From Streptomyces sp. NBC_01439 (GTDB taxonomy: Bacteria > Actinomycetota > Actinomycetes > Streptomycetales > Streptomycetaceae), in NCBI RefSeq assembly GCF_036227605.1, contig NZ_CP109487.1:4104001-4168000 (forward strand): a stretch of DNA of 64,000 bases, written 5' to 3'. A model generated the notes under the pieces. It had not been told where the DNA came from. It made no database searches and saw only the letters and a program-made list of their open reading frames with translations. Both the position numbers and the translations under genes were made by a program. Of the stretch, positions 18,060 through 28,157 are shown piece by piece. The stretch's first letter is position 1. Every line of letters starts with the position of its first letter.

Positions 18060-19418
18060 CTAGCCCAGCGCGGACTTCACGACGTCCGCGAGGCGGCCGG
18101 CGACCGAACGGGCCTGCTCGATGTCGGCGGCCTCGACCATCACGCGTACGAGCGGCTCCGTACCGGAGGGGCGCAGCAGCACCCGCCCGGTGGTGCCCAG
18201 CTCGCGCTCGGCGTCGGCGACCGCCGCGGCCAGCTCGGCGGAGGTGGTGACGCGGGACTTGTCCACGTCGGGCACGTTGATGAGCACCTGCGGCAGCCGC
18301 TGCATGACGCCCGCCAGTTCGGCGAGGGACCTGCCGGTGGCCACGACGCGCGCCGCCAGCAGCAGGCCGGTCAGGGTGCCGTCACCGGTCGTCGCGTGGT
18401 CGAGGATGATCACGTGGCCGGACTGCTCGCCGCCGAGCGCGTAGCCGTGCTCCTTCATCGACTCCAGCACGTAGCGGTCGCCGACCCCGGTCTGCACGAC
18501 CTGGATGCCCTCGGCCTCCATGGCCAGCTTGAAGCCCAGGTTGGACATCACGGTGCCGACCACGGTGTTCTCGCGGAGCTGGCCGGCCTCGCGCATGGCC
18601 AGGGCCAGCACGGCGAGGATCTGGTCCCCGTCGATCTCCTCGCCGGAGCCGTCCACGGCCAGGCAGCGGTCGGCGTCGCCGTCGTGCGCGATGCCGAAGT
18701 CGGCGCCGTGCTCGACCACGGCCGCCTTGAGCAGGCCGAGGTGAGTGGAGCCGCAGCCGTCGTTGATGTTGAGGCCGTCGGGCTCGGCGCCGATCGTGAC
18801 GATCTCCGCGCCGGCCCGGGTGAAGGCCTCGGGCGAGACGTACGCGGCCGCGCCGTGGGCCTCGTCGAGGACGACCTTCAGGCCGTCGAGGCGGTTCGGG
18901 AGGACGCCGATGAGGTGGGCGACGTACCGGTCGAAGCCCTCGGTGTAGTCGGAGACGCGGCCGACGCCGGAGCCGGTGGGCCGGTCCCAGGGGGCGCCGG
19001 TGCGGTGCTGCTCGTAGGTCGACTCGATGCGGTCCTCCAGCTCGTCGGCGAGCTTGTGGCCGCCGCGCGCGAAGAACTTGATGCCGTTGTCGGGCATGGC
19101 GTTGTGGCTGGCGGAGAGCATCACGCCGAGGTCGGCGCCCAGCGCACCGGTGAGATACGCCACCGCCGGGGTGGGCAGCACACCGACGCGCAGGACGTCC
19201 ACGCCCGCGCTCGCGAGGCCGGCCACGACCGCGGCCTCCAGGAATTCGCCGGAGGCGCGGGGGTCCCGGCCGACCACCGCGGTCGCCCGGTGGCCCTCGA
19301 AGGTGCCCGCCTCGGCCAGTACGTGGGCAGCCGCCACGGAGAGGCCGAGCGCGAGCTCCGCCGTCAGATCCGCGTTGGCGACGCCGCGTACACCGTCCGT
19401 CCCGAAGAGTCGTCCCAC
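18060..19418 (-). CDS. glmM: Phosphoglucosamine mutase
   Basis: GlmM converts glucosamine-6-P to glucosamine-1-P for UDP-GlcNAc. The 452-residue protein starts at GTG 19418 (GGGAGGAC upstream), reading [11 protein letters not shown]. The phosphoserine loop is '[12 protein letters not shown]' (Ser104), the metal loop 'HDGDADRC' and the sugar loop 'GGEQSGH'; C-terminal '[13 protein letters not shown]' binds phosphate. It follows rpsI-rplM, separated by a terminator, an order typical of actinobacteria. Confidence 0.97.
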   Translation of the reverse strand: MGRLFGTDGVRGVANADLTAELALGLSVAAAHVLAEAGTFEGHRATAVVGRDPRASGEFLEAAVVAGLASAGVDVLRVGVLPTPAVAYLTGALGADLGVMLSASHNAMPDNGIKFFARGGHKLADELEDRIESTYEQHRTGAPWDRPTGSGVGRVSDYTEGFDRYVAHLIGVLPNRLDGLKVVLDEAHGAAAYVSPEAFTRAGAEIVTIGAEPDGLNINDGCGSTHLGLLKAAVVEHGADFGIAHDGDADRCLAVDGSGEEIDGDQILAVLALAMREAGQLRENTVVGTVMSNLGFKLAMEAEGIQVVQTGVGDRYVLESMKEHGYALGGEQSGHVIILDHATTGDGTLTGLLLAARVVATGRSLAELAGVMQRLPQVLINVPDVDKSRVTTSAELAAAVADAERELGTTGRVLLRPSGTEPLVRVMVEAADIEQARSVAGRLADVVKSALG

Positions 19419-19491
19419 TGTTGTCCTCCCGAGTTTCCGCTTCGCGTTATGACCGCTTGTGACAGATATTTGCCGCTTGTGGCGGTAAACG

Positions 19492-19531
19492 AACCGCCCC
19501 GGCAGCACGGAGAGTGCTGCCGGGGCGGTTT
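19492..19531 (-). terminator. Terminator of the rplM-rpsI operon
   Basis: AACCGCCCCGGCAGCAC and GTGCTGCCGGGGCGGTT form a perfect 17-bp stem with a 5-nt loop (GGAGA), flanked by A and T runs, between rpsI and glmM. Confidence 0.9.
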
Positions 19532-19554
19532 CGTTGCAGAACAGCAGGCGCAGA

Positions 19555-20073
19555 TTAACGCTTGCTGTACTGCGGAGCCTTACGGGCCTTCTTGAGACCG
19601 GCCTTCTTGCGCTCGACCGCACGGTCGTCGCGGGAGAGGAAGCCGGCCTTCTTCAGCGCCGGGCGGTTGTTGTCCACGTCCGCCTCGTTCAGCGCACGGG
19701 CCACACCGAGGCGCAGGGCGCCGGCCTGGCCGGACACGCCGCCACCCGAGATGCGGGCGATGACGTCGTAGCGGCCGTCAAGCTCGAGGAGCTTGAAGGG
19801 CTCGTTGACTTCCTGCTGGTGCACCTTGTTGGGGAAGTAGTCCTCAAGGGTGCGACCGTTGATCTTCCACTTGCCGGTGCCCGGAACGATCCGGACGCGG
19901 GCGATGGCGTTCTTGCGACGGCCCAGGCCGGCGGCCGGCTGGGGGTCGCCGAAGCGACCGGCAAGGGACTCGGAGGTGTAGTCGCCCTCGACGACGACCT
20001 CAGACTCGCTGGTGTACTCCTCGACGTTGCCCTCGAACTCTTCGACGGTCGTCTCGGCGGTGGTCTCGGCCAC
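19555..20073 (-). CDS. rpsI: 30S ribosomal protein S9
   Basis: Residues about 45-172 are the S9 core ('[18 protein letters not shown]', '[19 protein letters not shown]', C-terminal '[11 protein letters not shown]' that reaches the decoding centre). The first 45 residues are an acidic extension ([20 protein letters not shown]) common in Streptomyces S9. It is co-transcribed with rplM, 42 bp upstream. Confidence 0.98.
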   Translation of the reverse strand: MAETTAETTVEEFEGNVEEYTSESEVVVEGDYTSESLAGRFGDPQPAAGLGRRKNAIARVRIVPGTGKWKINGRTLEDYFPNKVHQQEVNEPFKLLELDGRYDVIARISGGGVSGQAGALRLGVARALNEADVDNNRPALKKAGFLSRDDRAVERKKAGLKKARKAPQYSKR

Positions 20074-20115
20074 GATGCTCCTCAGAATTTTCTACGTCTT
20101 AGGGGGTGGCCGGAA

Positions 20116-20559
20116 CTACTGCGCGACCTGGGTGATCTCGAACGGCACCGGCTGCTGGGCAGCGTGGGGGTGCTGGTCGCCCGAGTAGACCTTCAGCTTC
20201 GAGAGCATCTGACGGCCCAGGGTGTTCTTGGGGAGCATGCCCTTGACGGCCTTCTCGACGGCCTTCTCCGGGTTGTTCGCCAGGAGGTCGTCGTAGCGCA
20301 CGGAGCGGAGACCGCCCGGGTAGCCGGAGTGGCGGTACGCCATCTTCTGCGACGCCTTGTTACCGGACAGGTGCACCTTGTCGGCGTTGATGATGACGAC
20401 GAAGTCACCCATGTCCATGTGGGGGGCGTAGGTCGGCTTGTGCTTGCCCTTCAGGAGGGCAGCGGCCTGGGTCGCCAGACGGCCGAGGACAACGTCCTGG
20501 GCGTCGATGACGAGCCACTGGCGCGAGATGTCGCCGGGCTTGGGGCTGAACGTACGCAC
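20116..20559 (-). CDS. rplM: 50S ribosomal protein L13
   Basis: The 147-residue L13 starts [20 protein letters not shown] at GTG 20559. It has the usual '[19 protein letters not shown]' and '[19 protein letters not shown]' segments. It leads the two-gene operon with rpsI. The 231-bp leader upstream (20560-20790) is relatively AT-rich at 20738-20775 and should contain the promoter. Confidence 0.98.
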   Translation of the reverse strand: MRTFSPKPGDISRQWLVIDAQDVVLGRLATQAAALLKGKHKPTYAPHMDMGDFVVIINADKVHLSGNKASQKMAYRHSGYPGGLRSVRYDDLLANNPEKAVEKAVKGMLPKNTLGRQMLSKLKVYSGDQHPHAAQQPVPFEITQVAQ

Positions 20560-20695
20560 GCGTATGCCTTCGCTTCTTCAGTGGTGGTATCCCAAGGGCG
20601 CAAGCCCCACGGGAAGGTCCTGACAGGGTCACCACGGACGATCACGACAGCCCTCGTTCACAGCGGGGACGCACCCGCGTGAAGCTGCTGGTCAT

Positions 20696-20710
20696 CGGTC
20701 CGGTGGACCG
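20696..20710 (-). other. Small hairpin in the rplM upstream region
   Basis: CGGTCC-GGT-GGACCG forms a 6-bp stem about 140 nt before the rplM start. It could be part of a structured leader. No known L13 leader class can be assigned by eye. Confidence 0.35.
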
Positions 20711-20790
20711 GCGCAAGGCCCTTTCACGTGAGAATGAGAAAGCCAATACGCATAACAAACCAGCAGGATACCCAAGCAGACCCGTACGGG

Positions 20791-22113
20791 TCAAAACGCG
20801 GTCCGCGATGCCGATTCTGCTGGCGTCGCGGCGCACTCCGGTTCGGTCCTGGATGGGGACCCCGCAGTTGTTACGGGCTCCAGAGTAACCCGTTCCGGGC
20901 GCAGCGCACGACGCGCCAGCACGAACGCAAGCCCGCACAGGGTGGCGCAGTCCTTGAAGGCGCGCCGTTTGGCCTCCAGCTCCGACGGCCACGGAATGCC
21001 CGCCACCTGGGGCCCCAGCACCGCCCAGAACCAGGGCGAACGCGCCGCCGCGTCCGACCGCACCACCGAAGCCATCAGCAGCGGCAGGACCACCAGCAGG
21101 TAGTGGTCGAAGGACGGCCGAGACACCAAGAACGCGGCGAGCATCACCATGCAGGCCGTTTCCACCAGGCGCAGCTCGCCCCCGTCGGTGTCCTCCCGCC
21201 GCCACCGGACCCATGCGGCCCACAGGCCCGCCGCGGCTCCCGCGAAGGCCACCAGCACCGCCAGCGGCGCCGGCACGCCCAGCCGCGGCAGCACGGCGAT
21301 CGGCGAGGCGTCCCACGGCAGCGCGTACGAGTCCTGCCCCTGGAGCAGGAAGGGCAGGGTCTTGGTGAAGAACAGCGACGGGCTCGGCATCACCAGCGCG
21401 CCGGCCAGCGAGAACCCCAGCGGCACCAGCACGGCCGCGGCCAGCGCCCGCCACCGCCGGGCGACCAGGAAGAGCAGTCCGAGGGGCACGAGCATCGGCT
21501 TGCACGCGATCGCGAGGCCCACGACCAGCCCGGCCGACCCCCACCTGTGCCGCTGCGCGAGCAGCAGCGCCACCGGCAGGGCGGCCGCCGAGATGGCGGT
21601 CCAGTTGCCGATCAGCACGAGGTTGACGTACGGCTTGTAGGCGAGGGCGAACACCGCGAAGCCGCCGACCGCGAACCGCGAGCGCAGCGGCACCGCGAAT
21701 ATCCGCAGCGCGGCCAGCCAGCCGACGCCCAGCAGCCCCGACATCCCGAGCGGCAGCAGCCACCGCAGCACCTCGCGCGGCAACAGCGCCTCGGGGACCG
21801 CCATGAGCACGGCACTGGGCAGGTAGAGGAACCGCTTGTCCTCGTACGGGGACCCGCCGTCCAGCAGCGTCTGCGCGGCCTTGACCACGAACGCGTTGTC
21901 GGAGCCCCAGTTCGCCCGAAGGCTCGTGGAGACGGCGATCCCGAGGAGCACCGCGAGGGAGACCACCTGCCAGGACCGGCCGGCCGGCCGGAGCAGCCAG
22001 CCGATCAGCCTGCTCCCGGCTCCCCCGTACCCCGGGCCCCCGTCCCCGGCACCCCGGTTCCCGGGACCCTGGTTCTCCCACTTCATCAGCCAGTTGCTAG
22101 GCCGCAGCCCCAC
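20791..22113 (-). CDS. Multi-pass membrane glycosyltransferase, GT87/DUF2029 type
   Basis: This 440-residue protein has about 10 hydrophobic segments, beginning near residue 48 ('SWQVVSLAVLLGIAVSTSL'). After TM1 comes 'NWGSDNAFVVKAAQTLLDGGSPYEDKRFLYLPS', the acidic-loop pattern of polyprenyl-phosphate-dependent mannosyl/arabinosyltransferases (GT-C fold). The N-terminus has a Gly/Pro-rich repeat, and ATG 22083 is an alternative start. It probably transfers a sugar to an envelope glycan or lipid; acceptor and donor are unknown. It stands alone between rplM and an ABC-F gene. Confidence 0.78.
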   Translation of the reverse strand: MGLRPSNWLMKWENQGPGNRGAGDGGPGYGGAGSRLIGWLLRPAGRSWQVVSLAVLLGIAVSTSLRANWGSDNAFVVKAAQTLLDGGSPYEDKRFLYLPSAVLMAVPEALLPREVLRWLLPLGMSGLLGVGWLAALRIFAVPLRSRFAVGGFAVFALAYKPYVNLVLIGNWTAISAAALPVALLLAQRHRWGSAGLVVGLAIACKPMLVPLGLLFLVARRWRALAAAVLVPLGFSLAGALVMPSPSLFFTKTLPFLLQGQDSYALPWDASPIAVLPRLGVPAPLAVLVAFAGAAAGLWAAWVRWRREDTDGGELRLVETACMVMLAAFLVSRPSFDHYLLVVLPLLMASVVRSDAAARSPWFWAVLGPQVAGIPWPSELEAKRRAFKDCATLCGLAFVLARRALRPERVTLEPVTTAGSPSRTEPECAATPAESASRTAF

Positions 22114-22156
22114 GACGCCTGCCCCTCACTCGACCGAGGGGGCCACGGTCGCCCCC

Positions 22157-23785
22157 CTAGCGCTTGCGTTCGACTCTACGTTCGTCCCAGACGGGTTCCT
22201 GAGTCTCCCGCACAACACCGTCCGAACCGAAGACCAGGTAACGGTCAAATGTGCGCGCGAACCACCGGTCGTGCGTGACGCACAGCACCGTGCCGTCGTA
22301 GGCCTCCAGTCCGTCCTGCAGCGCCTCCGCCGACTCCAGGTCCAGGTTGTCCGTCGGCTCGTCCAACAGCAGCGCCGTGGTGCCCGCCAGCTCCAGCAGC
22401 AGGATCTGGAAGCGCGCCTGCTGCCCGCCCGAGAGCTTCTCGAACGGCTGGTCCCCCTGGCGCTCCAGCTCGTACCGGCGCAGGGCCCCCATCGCCTGCC
22501 CCAGGGGCTTCGCCGCCTCCGTCCAGAGGATGTCGACGAGGGTCCGCCCGAAGAGCTCCGGGTGGGCGTGCGTCTGCGCGAAATGGCCGGGAACCACCCG
22601 TGCGCCCAGCTTCCACGTACCCGTGTGCTTGACGTCCTCGCCCGCCATCAGGCGCAGGAAGTGCGACTTGCCCGAGCCGTTCGAGCCGAGGACCGCGACC
22701 CGCTCCCCGTAGAAGACCTCCAGGGAGAAGGGCTTCATCAGGCCGGTCAGCTCCAGGTTCTCCACGGTCAGGGCGCGCACGCCCGTGCGGCCGCCCTTGA
22801 GCCGCATCTTGATGTCCTGCTCCCGCGGCGGCTCCGGCGGCGGGCCGGCCTCCTCGAACTTCTGGAAGCGGGTCTGCATCGCGCGGTACCGCGAGGCCAT
22901 GTCGGGGCTGCTCGCGGCCTGGTTGCGCAGCCGCAGCACCAGCGCCTTCAGTCGCGCGTGCTCCTCGTCCCAGCGCCGCTTGAGCTCCTCGAAGCGCGCG
23001 AAGCGCTCCTTGCGGGCGTCGTGGTACGTGGCGAAGCCGGCGCCGTGCACCCAGACGTCGGAGCCCGTCGGGCTCGCCTCCAGGCTGATGATCTTCTCGG
23101 CGGCCTGGGTCAGCAGCTCCCGGTCGTGGGAGACGAAGAGCACCGTCTTGCGGGTGGCCTTCAGCTGCTCTTCCAGCCAGCGCTTGCCGGGGACGTCCAG
23201 GTAGTTGTCCGGCTCGTCGAGCAGCAGCACCTCGTCGGGCCCGCGCAGCAGCGCCTCCAGCACGAGGCGCTTCTGCTCACCGCCCGAGAGCGTCCGCACC
23301 TCGCGGAACTGCGCGGAGTCGTACGGAATCGCCAGCGCGGCCATGGTGCAGACGTCCCACAGCGTCTCCGCCTCGTACCCCTGGACGTCCGCCCAGTCGC
23401 TCAACGCCTGGGCGTAGGCCATCTGGGCGGCCTCGTCGTCCACCGTCAGGATCAGCTGCTCGGCGCGGTCCACCGCCTTGGCGGCCTCCCGGATGCGCGG
23501 CTGGGCCACCGAGACCAGCAGGTCCCGTACGGTCGTCTCGTCCCGCACCGAGCCCACGAACTGCGACATCACGCCGAGGCCGCCGGAGACGGTGATCCCG
23601 CCGCCGTGCGGCTGGAGCTCGCCGGAGATCATCTTCAGCAGGGTGGTCTTGCCGGCCCCGTTCGCCCCGACGAGCGCGACGACCGACCCCTCCCCCACGC
23701 GGAAGGAGACGTCAGGGAGCAGTACCCGCCCGTCGGGAAGGTAGTACTCCAGGTGGCTGGCTTCGAGATGTCCCATGCCGGGCAT
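22157..23785 (-). CDS. ABC-F family ATP-binding protein
   Basis: This 542-residue protein has two ABC domains and no membrane part. The first has Walker A 'GANGAGKTT' (39-47), signature 'LSGGEQKR' and Walker B 'VLLLDEPDNYLD'; the second has Walker A 'GSNGSGKS', signature 'LSGGQQARF' and 'ALLLDEPTDNLD'. The linker contains an Arg/Glu-rich helical arm. ABC-F proteins act on ribosomes as translation factors or antibiotic-protection proteins; I cannot assign a resistance type. ATG 23776 (MGHLEAS) is an alternative start. Confidence 0.9.
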   Translation of the reverse strand: MPGMGHLEASHLEYYLPDGRVLLPDVSFRVGEGSVVALVGANGAGKTTLLKMISGELQPHGGGITVSGGLGVMSQFVGSVRDETTVRDLLVSVAQPRIREAAKAVDRAEQLILTVDDEAAQMAYAQALSDWADVQGYEAETLWDVCTMAALAIPYDSAQFREVRTLSGGEQKRLVLEALLRGPDEVLLLDEPDNYLDVPGKRWLEEQLKATRKTVLFVSHDRELLTQAAEKIISLEASPTGSDVWVHGAGFATYHDARKERFARFEELKRRWDEEHARLKALVLRLRNQAASSPDMASRYRAMQTRFQKFEEAGPPPEPPREQDIKMRLKGGRTGVRALTVENLELTGLMKPFSLEVFYGERVAVLGSNGSGKSHFLRLMAGEDVKHTGTWKLGARVVPGHFAQTHAHPELFGRTLVDILWTEAAKPLGQAMGALRRYELERQGDQPFEKLSGGQQARFQILLLELAGTTALLLDEPTDNLDLESAEALQDGLEAYDGTVLCVTHDRWFARTFDRYLVFGSDGVVRETQEPVWDERRVERKR

Positions 23786-23841
23786 TGTCCCGGTCCGGCG
23801 GCGATCCGCCCAAACGGATTAGCCGGACGCCCGCGGGGCGG

Positions 23842-24693
23842 TCAGCAGCAGCCGGCGCCCGGCAGGGTCCGCACGTTGCGCGCTTCCTTGCTGCGGGCGG
23901 CCAGCAGCTCGTCCGCCGGGTAGCCGACCTCCTCCAGGGTCAGGCCGTGCGGCTTGACCACGTGCACCGAGGAGTCCCGTACGGCGGCCGCCAGCACCTT
24001 GCCGGGCCAGTCGGTGGGCCGGTGGCCGTCGCCGACGTGCAGCAGGGCGCCCACCAGCGAGCGGACCATGTTGTGGCAGAAGGCGTCGGCGCGGACGGTC
24101 GCGGTGACGATCCCGTCCTCGGCCCGCTCCCAGCTGAGCTGCTGGAGGGTACGGATGGTCGTGGCGCCCTCGCGCTTCTTGCAGTACGCGGCGAAGTCGT
24201 GCTCGCCGAGCAGCGGGGCGGCGGCCTCGTTCATGGCGTCCACGTCGAGCGGCCACTGGTGCCAGAGCACGTGCCCGCGGCGCAGCGGGTCGACGCCGCC
24301 CTGGTGGTCGCCGACGCGGTAGGCGTAGCGCCGCCAGATCGCCGAGAAGCGCGCGTTGAAGCCTTCGGGGGCCTCGGCGACCTTCCACACCCGTACGTCG
24401 TGCGGCAGCCGGCCGGCGAGGCGGCGCAGCAGCTTGTCGTGGTGCTCGGCCCAGACCTCCTCGGCGAGGTCGAACTGGGCGACCTGTCCGCGGGCGTGCA
24501 CGCCCGCGTCCGTGCGCCCGGCCACGGTCAGCTCGACCGGCTCGGACAGTCGCATCACGGTCTGCAGGGCCGACTCCAGCTCGCCCTGGACGGTCCGCAG
24601 CACGCGCTGCTTCGCCCAGCCGGAGAAGTCCTTGCCGTCGTAGCTCAGGTCCAACCGCACCCGGACGTGCCCGGGCTCCACCTCGTCACTCAC
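23842..24693 (-). CDS. truA: tRNA pseudouridine(38-40) synthase
   Basis: TruA isomerises uridines in the anticodon arm. The 283-residue protein has the catalytic Asp62 in '[18 protein letters not shown]' and '[17 protein letters not shown]' near residue 205, both diagnostic. It lies downstream of rplQ in the usual order, separated by a terminator. GTG 24693 gives a normal start ([20 protein letters not shown]). Confidence 0.96.
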   Translation of the reverse strand: MSDEVEPGHVRVRLDLSYDGKDFSGWAKQRVLRTVQGELESALQTVMRLSEPVELTVAGRTDAGVHARGQVAQFDLAEEVWAEHHDKLLRRLAGRLPHDVRVWKVAEAPEGFNARFSAIWRRYAYRVGDHQGGVDPLRRGHVLWHQWPLDVDAMNEAAAPLLGEHDFAAYCKKREGATTIRTLQQLSWERAEDGIVTATVRADAFCHNMVRSLVGALLHVGDGHRPTDWPGKVLAAAVRDSSVHVVKPHGLTLEEVGYPADELLAARSKEARNVRTLPGAGCC

Positions 24694-24725
24694 GTGACCG
24701 ATCCTCTCAGAAGCTCACATATGCA

Positions 24726-24759
24726 GAACGGGCCCGCCCCGGAAGGGGCGGGCCCGTTC
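24726..24759 (-). terminator. Terminator of the rplQ operon
   Basis: GAACGGGCCCGCCCC pairs perfectly with GGGGCGGGCCCGTTC around a GGAA loop, just downstream of rplQ and before truA. Confidence 0.9.
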
Positions 24760-24790
24760 AGAGCCTTGTCAGCGTGATCCCGGGAGGGGA

Positions 24791-25255
24791 TCAGGCCTCC
24801 TTGGTCTCCTCGGCGGCGGGAGCCTCGGTGGCCTCCGCCTCCTTCACGGCGCGCTTGGTGGCGGCCTCGGCCTCACCAGTGGCCTGCTGGGCGACCGTCA
24901 GGGCCTCGACCAGCTCGATGACGGCCATCGGGGCGTTGTCGCCACGACGGTTGCCGATCTTGGTGATGCGCGTGTAACCACCGGGGCGGTTCTCGTAGCG
25001 CGGGGCGATCTCGGTGAACAGCGTGTGCACGATGCTCTTGTCCGTGATCGTCTGCAGCACCAGGCGACGGTTGTGGATGTCGCCCTTCTTGGCCTTGGTG
25101 ACCAGACGCTCGGCGTAGGGACGCAGGCGGCGGGCCTTGGCCTCGGTGGTGGTGATGCGGCCGTGCTCGAAGAGCGCCTTCGCGAGGTTCGCGAGCAGGT
25201 GCTTCTCGTGCGCGGCGGAACCGCCCAGGCGGGCACCCTTTGCGGGACGCGGCAT
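24791..25255 (-). CDS. rplQ: 50S ribosomal protein L17
   Basis: The 154-residue protein starts [20 protein letters not shown]. The L17 core runs to about residue 120 ('[20 protein letters not shown]', '[20 protein letters not shown]'), followed by an Ala/Glu-rich C-terminal tail typical of actinobacteria. It is the last gene of the alpha operon here. Confidence 0.98.
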   Translation of the reverse strand: MPRPAKGARLGGSAAHEKHLLANLAKALFEHGRITTTEAKARRLRPYAERLVTKAKKGDIHNRRLVLQTITDKSIVHTLFTEIAPRYENRPGGYTRITKIGNRRGDNAPMAVIELVEALTVAQQATGEAEAATKRAVKEAEATEAPAAEETKEA

Positions 25256-25395
25256 GGTGTTACTCCTTCATATCTGCACCGGCCGTGTCAGGTACCGGTG
25301 TCAGTTCCCCCGAGGCGGATGCCGCGGGAAAGATTTCGGTCCGAGCCCGGCCGGCGACCCGGGCCGAAGGCCTCGGCCGCCGGCGGCGGGGTGGA

Positions 25396-26418
25396 TCAGT
25401 ACTGCTCGGTCTCGACGAAACCGGCGTCCGCGTCGTCGTCGGCACCGAAGGCGTCGGCGGCGGCGGTCGGGTCGAATCCGGGCGGGCTGTCCTTGAGGGC
25501 CAGGCCCATGCCGGCCAGCTTCGCCTTAACCTCGTCGATCGACTTCGCACCGAAGTTGCGGATGTCGAGCAGGTCGGCCTCGGAGCGGGCGACGAGCTCA
25601 CCCACGGAGTGGATGCCCTCGCGCTTGAGGCAGTTGTACGAGCGGACCGTGAGCTCGAGCTCCTCGATCGGCAGCGCCAGGTCGGCGGCCAGGGCGGCGT
25701 CCGTGGGGGACGGGCCCATGTCGATGCCCTCGGCGTCGATGTTGAGCTCGCGCGCCAGACCGAACAGCTCGACCAGGGTCTTACCGGCGGACGCCATGGC
25801 GTCACGCGGGCGCATGGCCTGCTTGGTCTCGACGTCGACGATCAGCTTGTCGAAGTCGGTGCGCTGCTCGACTCGGGTCGCCTCGACCTTGTAGGTGACC
25901 TTGAGGACCGGGCTGTAGATGGAGTCGACCGGGATGCGGCCGATCTCCTGGCCCAGCTGCTTGTTCTGGACGGCGGAGACGTAGCCGCGACCGCGCTCGA
26001 CGGTCAGCTCCATCTCCAGCTTGCCCTTGCCGTTGAGCGTGGCGAGGACCAGGTCCGGGTTGTGCACCTCGACACCGGCCGGGGGCGCGATGTCAGCGGC
26101 GGTGACCAGGCCGGGACCCTGCTTGCGCAGGTACATCACGACCGGCTCGTCGTGCTCCGAGGAGACGACCAGCTGCTTGATGTTCAGGATGATGTCGGTG
26201 ACGTCTTCCTTCACACCCGGCACGGTCGTGAACTCGTGCAGGACGCCGTCCACGCGGATGCTGGTGACGGCGGCACCCGGGATGGAGGACAGGAGGGTGC
26301 GGCGCAGGGAGTTGCCGAGGGTGTAACCGAAGCCCGGCTCCAGCGGCTCGATCACGAACCGCGAGCGGTACTCGTCGACGACCTCTTCGGTCAGCGAAGG
26401 ACGCTGAGCGATAAGCAT
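25396..26418 (-). CDS. rpoA: RNA polymerase alpha subunit
   Basis: The 340-residue alpha subunit has an N-terminal dimerisation domain (1-230; '[20 protein letters not shown]') and a C-terminal DNA/activator-binding domain (about 245-315; '[18 protein letters not shown]'). A short acidic tail ends in [12 protein letters not shown]. The gap to rpsK is 152 bp and contains a hairpin, so rpoA-rplQ may be partly uncoupled from the genes upstream. Confidence 0.99.
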   Translation of the reverse strand: MLIAQRPSLTEEVVDEYRSRFVIEPLEPGFGYTLGNSLRRTLLSSIPGAAVTSIRVDGVLHEFTTVPGVKEDVTDIILNIKQLVVSSEHDEPVVMYLRKQGPGLVTAADIAPPAGVEVHNPDLVLATLNGKGKLEMELTVERGRGYVSAVQNKQLGQEIGRIPVDSIYSPVLKVTYKVEATRVEQRTDFDKLIVDVETKQAMRPRDAMASAGKTLVELFGLARELNIDAEGIDMGPSPTDAALAADLALPIEELELTVRSYNCLKREGIHSVGELVARSEADLLDIRNFGAKSIDEVKAKLAGMGLALKDSPPGFDPTAAADAFGADDDADAGFVETEQY

Positions 26419-26500
26419 GTCTGTGTTCCTTCATTCGTGGACGCCCACTATTTGACGCCCGACGGACACGGTCCGGAGGACCGCGGACTTACAAGGGTAC

Positions 26501-26536
26501 GGGCGGCACGTCCCCCGCGAGGGGTACGTACCGCCC
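26501..26536 (-). other. Hairpin between rpsK and rpoA
   Basis: GGGCGG (26501-26506) and CCGCCC (26531-26536) enclose an inner CCCC/GGGG stem, forming an imperfect hairpin in the rpsK-rpoA gap. It may attenuate or process the transcript. Confidence 0.45.
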
Positions 26537-26570
26537 GGACACTCAAGAACGCACAGGTGCGTCCGCTGCG

Positions 26571-26975
26571 TCAGACGCGGCGGCGCTTCGGCGGGCGGCA
26601 GCCGTTGTGCGGGGTGGGGGTGACGTCCTGGATCGAGCCGACCTCGAGGCCGGTGGCCTGGAGGGAGCGGATCGCGGTCTCGCGGCCGGAGCCCGGACCC
26701 TTCACGAAGACGTCAACCTTGCGCATGCCGTGCTCCTGCGCGCGACGGGCGGCCGACTCGGCGGCCATCTGCGCGGCGAAGGGGGTGGACTTGCGCGAGC
26801 CCTTGAAGCCGACGTGGCCGGCGGAGGCCCAGGAGATCACGTTGCCGGACGGGTCCGTGATCGAAACGATGGTGTTGTTGAACGTGCTCTTGATGTGGGC
26901 GTGCCCGTGAGCGACGTTCTTCTTTTCCTTGCGGCGCACCTTCTTGGCAGCGCCCTGACGACCCTTGGGGGGCAT
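26571..26975 (-). CDS. rpsK: 30S ribosomal protein S11
   Basis: This S11 (134 residues) has a basic N-terminus ([20 protein letters not shown]), core '[20 protein letters not shown]' and the C-terminal '[18 protein letters not shown]' that is invariant in S11. It follows rpsM by 54 bp. Confidence 0.99.
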   Translation of the reverse strand: MPPKGRQGAAKKVRRKEKKNVAHGHAHIKSTFNNTIVSITDPSGNVISWASAGHVGFKGSRKSTPFAAQMAAESAARRAQEHGMRKVDVFVKGPGSGRETAIRSLQATGLEVGSIQDVTPTPHNGCRPPKRRRV

Positions 26976-27029
26976 CTAAATCTCCTACGGGAGGTGGTCG
27001 GTCCTACAGCGCAAGACCGCTGAACAGGA

Positions 27030-27410
27030 CTACTTCTTGCCCGGCTTCTTCTTACCGGCGATCGCGCGACGCGGGCCCTTGCGGGTACGCGCGTTGGTGC
27101 TGGTGCGCTGACCGTGCACCGGGAGGCCGCGACGGTGGCGGATACCCTGGTAGCACTGGATCTCGATCTTGCGGCGGATGTCGCCCTGGATCTCGCGGCG
27201 GAGGTCACCCTCGGTACGGAGGTTGGCGTCCACGTACTCGCGGATCTTGACGAGGTCCTCTTCGGCCAGGTCACGAACGCGGGTGTTCGGGTTCACGCCG
27301 GTGGAGGCGAGGATCTCCTTGGACCGGGTGCGCCCGATACCGAAGACGTAGGTGAGTGCGATCTCCACGCGCTTTTCGCGCGGGATGTCAACACCGGAAA
27401 CGCGTGCCAT
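27030..27410 (-). CDS. rpsM: 30S ribosomal protein S13
   Basis: This S13 (126 residues) starts [20 protein letters not shown] and has the helix-two-turns-helix '[11 protein letters not shown]' and the basic '[16 protein letters not shown]' C-terminal region contacting the P-site tRNA. It is preceded by a 200-bp gap (27411-27610) after rpmJ with GC-rich hairpin potential but no gene. Confidence 0.99.
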   Translation of the reverse strand: MARVSGVDIPREKRVEIALTYVFGIGRTRSKEILASTGVNPNTRVRDLAEEDLVKIREYVDANLRTEGDLRREIQGDIRRKIEIQCYQGIRHRRGLPVHGQRTSTNARTRKGPRRAIAGKKKPGKK

Positions 27411-27610
27411 TCAATGGCTCCTGTGTGTTCGGGGGTCTTCAGCAGAACCGACCCCGACCGCCGACCACCCCGAAATGGGTGATGGTACGCCCGGGTCCCC
27501 GGCCCCCGCCGGAGGTGCCGCCGGCCCCGTGAAGGGCTGGGCGGGTTCTGCGTATGTACGTTTTCTTACGTCGCGCGAAGAACTGCGGAAGGCAGGTCGG
27601 TCGGCGTGCG

Positions 27611-27724
27611 TCAGCCCTGGCGCTGCTTGTGGCGCAGGTTGTCGCAGATGACCATGACCCGACCGTGACGGCGGATCACCTTGCACTTGTCGCAGATCTT
27701 CTTGACGCTCGGCTTGACCTTCAT
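27611..27724 (-). CDS. rpmJ: 50S ribosomal protein L36 (zinc-binding form)
   Basis: The 37-residue protein starts [20 protein letters not shown]. Cys11, Cys14, Cys27 and His32 form the zinc ribbon, so this is the zinc-containing (C+) form. It lies 73 bp downstream of infA, the usual order. Confidence 0.98.
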   Translation of the reverse strand: MKVKPSVKKICDKCKVIRRHGRVMVICDNLRHKQRQG

Positions 27725-27797
27725 GTTGGTGAGGTTCTCCGGGTCAGTGCCACCACCCGCACCGGGACGGACGCCCAGGCAGGAGTGAGAGCAAGAT

Positions 27798-28019
27798 CTA
27801 CTTGTATCGGTAGACGATCCGGCCACGCGTCAGGTCGTACGGAGACAGCTCCACAACGACCCGGTCATCGGGGAGGATGCGGATGTAGTGCATACGCATC
27901 TTGCCGCTGATGTGCGCGAGGACCTTGTGACCGTTCTGGAGTTCCACCTTGAACATGGCGTTCGGGAGGGACTCGATCACGGTGCCCTCGATTTCGATGG
28001 CACCTTGCTTCTTGGCCAC
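27798..28019 (-). CDS. infA: Translation initiation factor IF-1
   Basis: IF-1 is a 73-residue OB-fold protein binding the ribosomal A site. GTG 28019 gives [20 protein letters not shown], the standard Streptomyces start, and the C-terminus is '[15 protein letters not shown]'. A 138-bp gap to map may hold a promoter. Confidence 0.98.
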   Translation of the reverse strand: MAKKQGAIEIEGTVIESLPNAMFKVELQNGHKVLAHISGKMRMHYIRILPDDRVVVELSPYDLTRGRIVYRYK

Positions 28020-28157
28020 GCTTCGCCTTTCGAATCGGCTACCTTGATCGGCTCTGTGCGCCACGCAGACATGGAAGTGCACGAGAGCCGACGAGTCAGT
28101 CTACGTCAGGGCACCCAGAAAGACGAATCCGGAAAGTTTGCCCCAGAGTCTAGATCA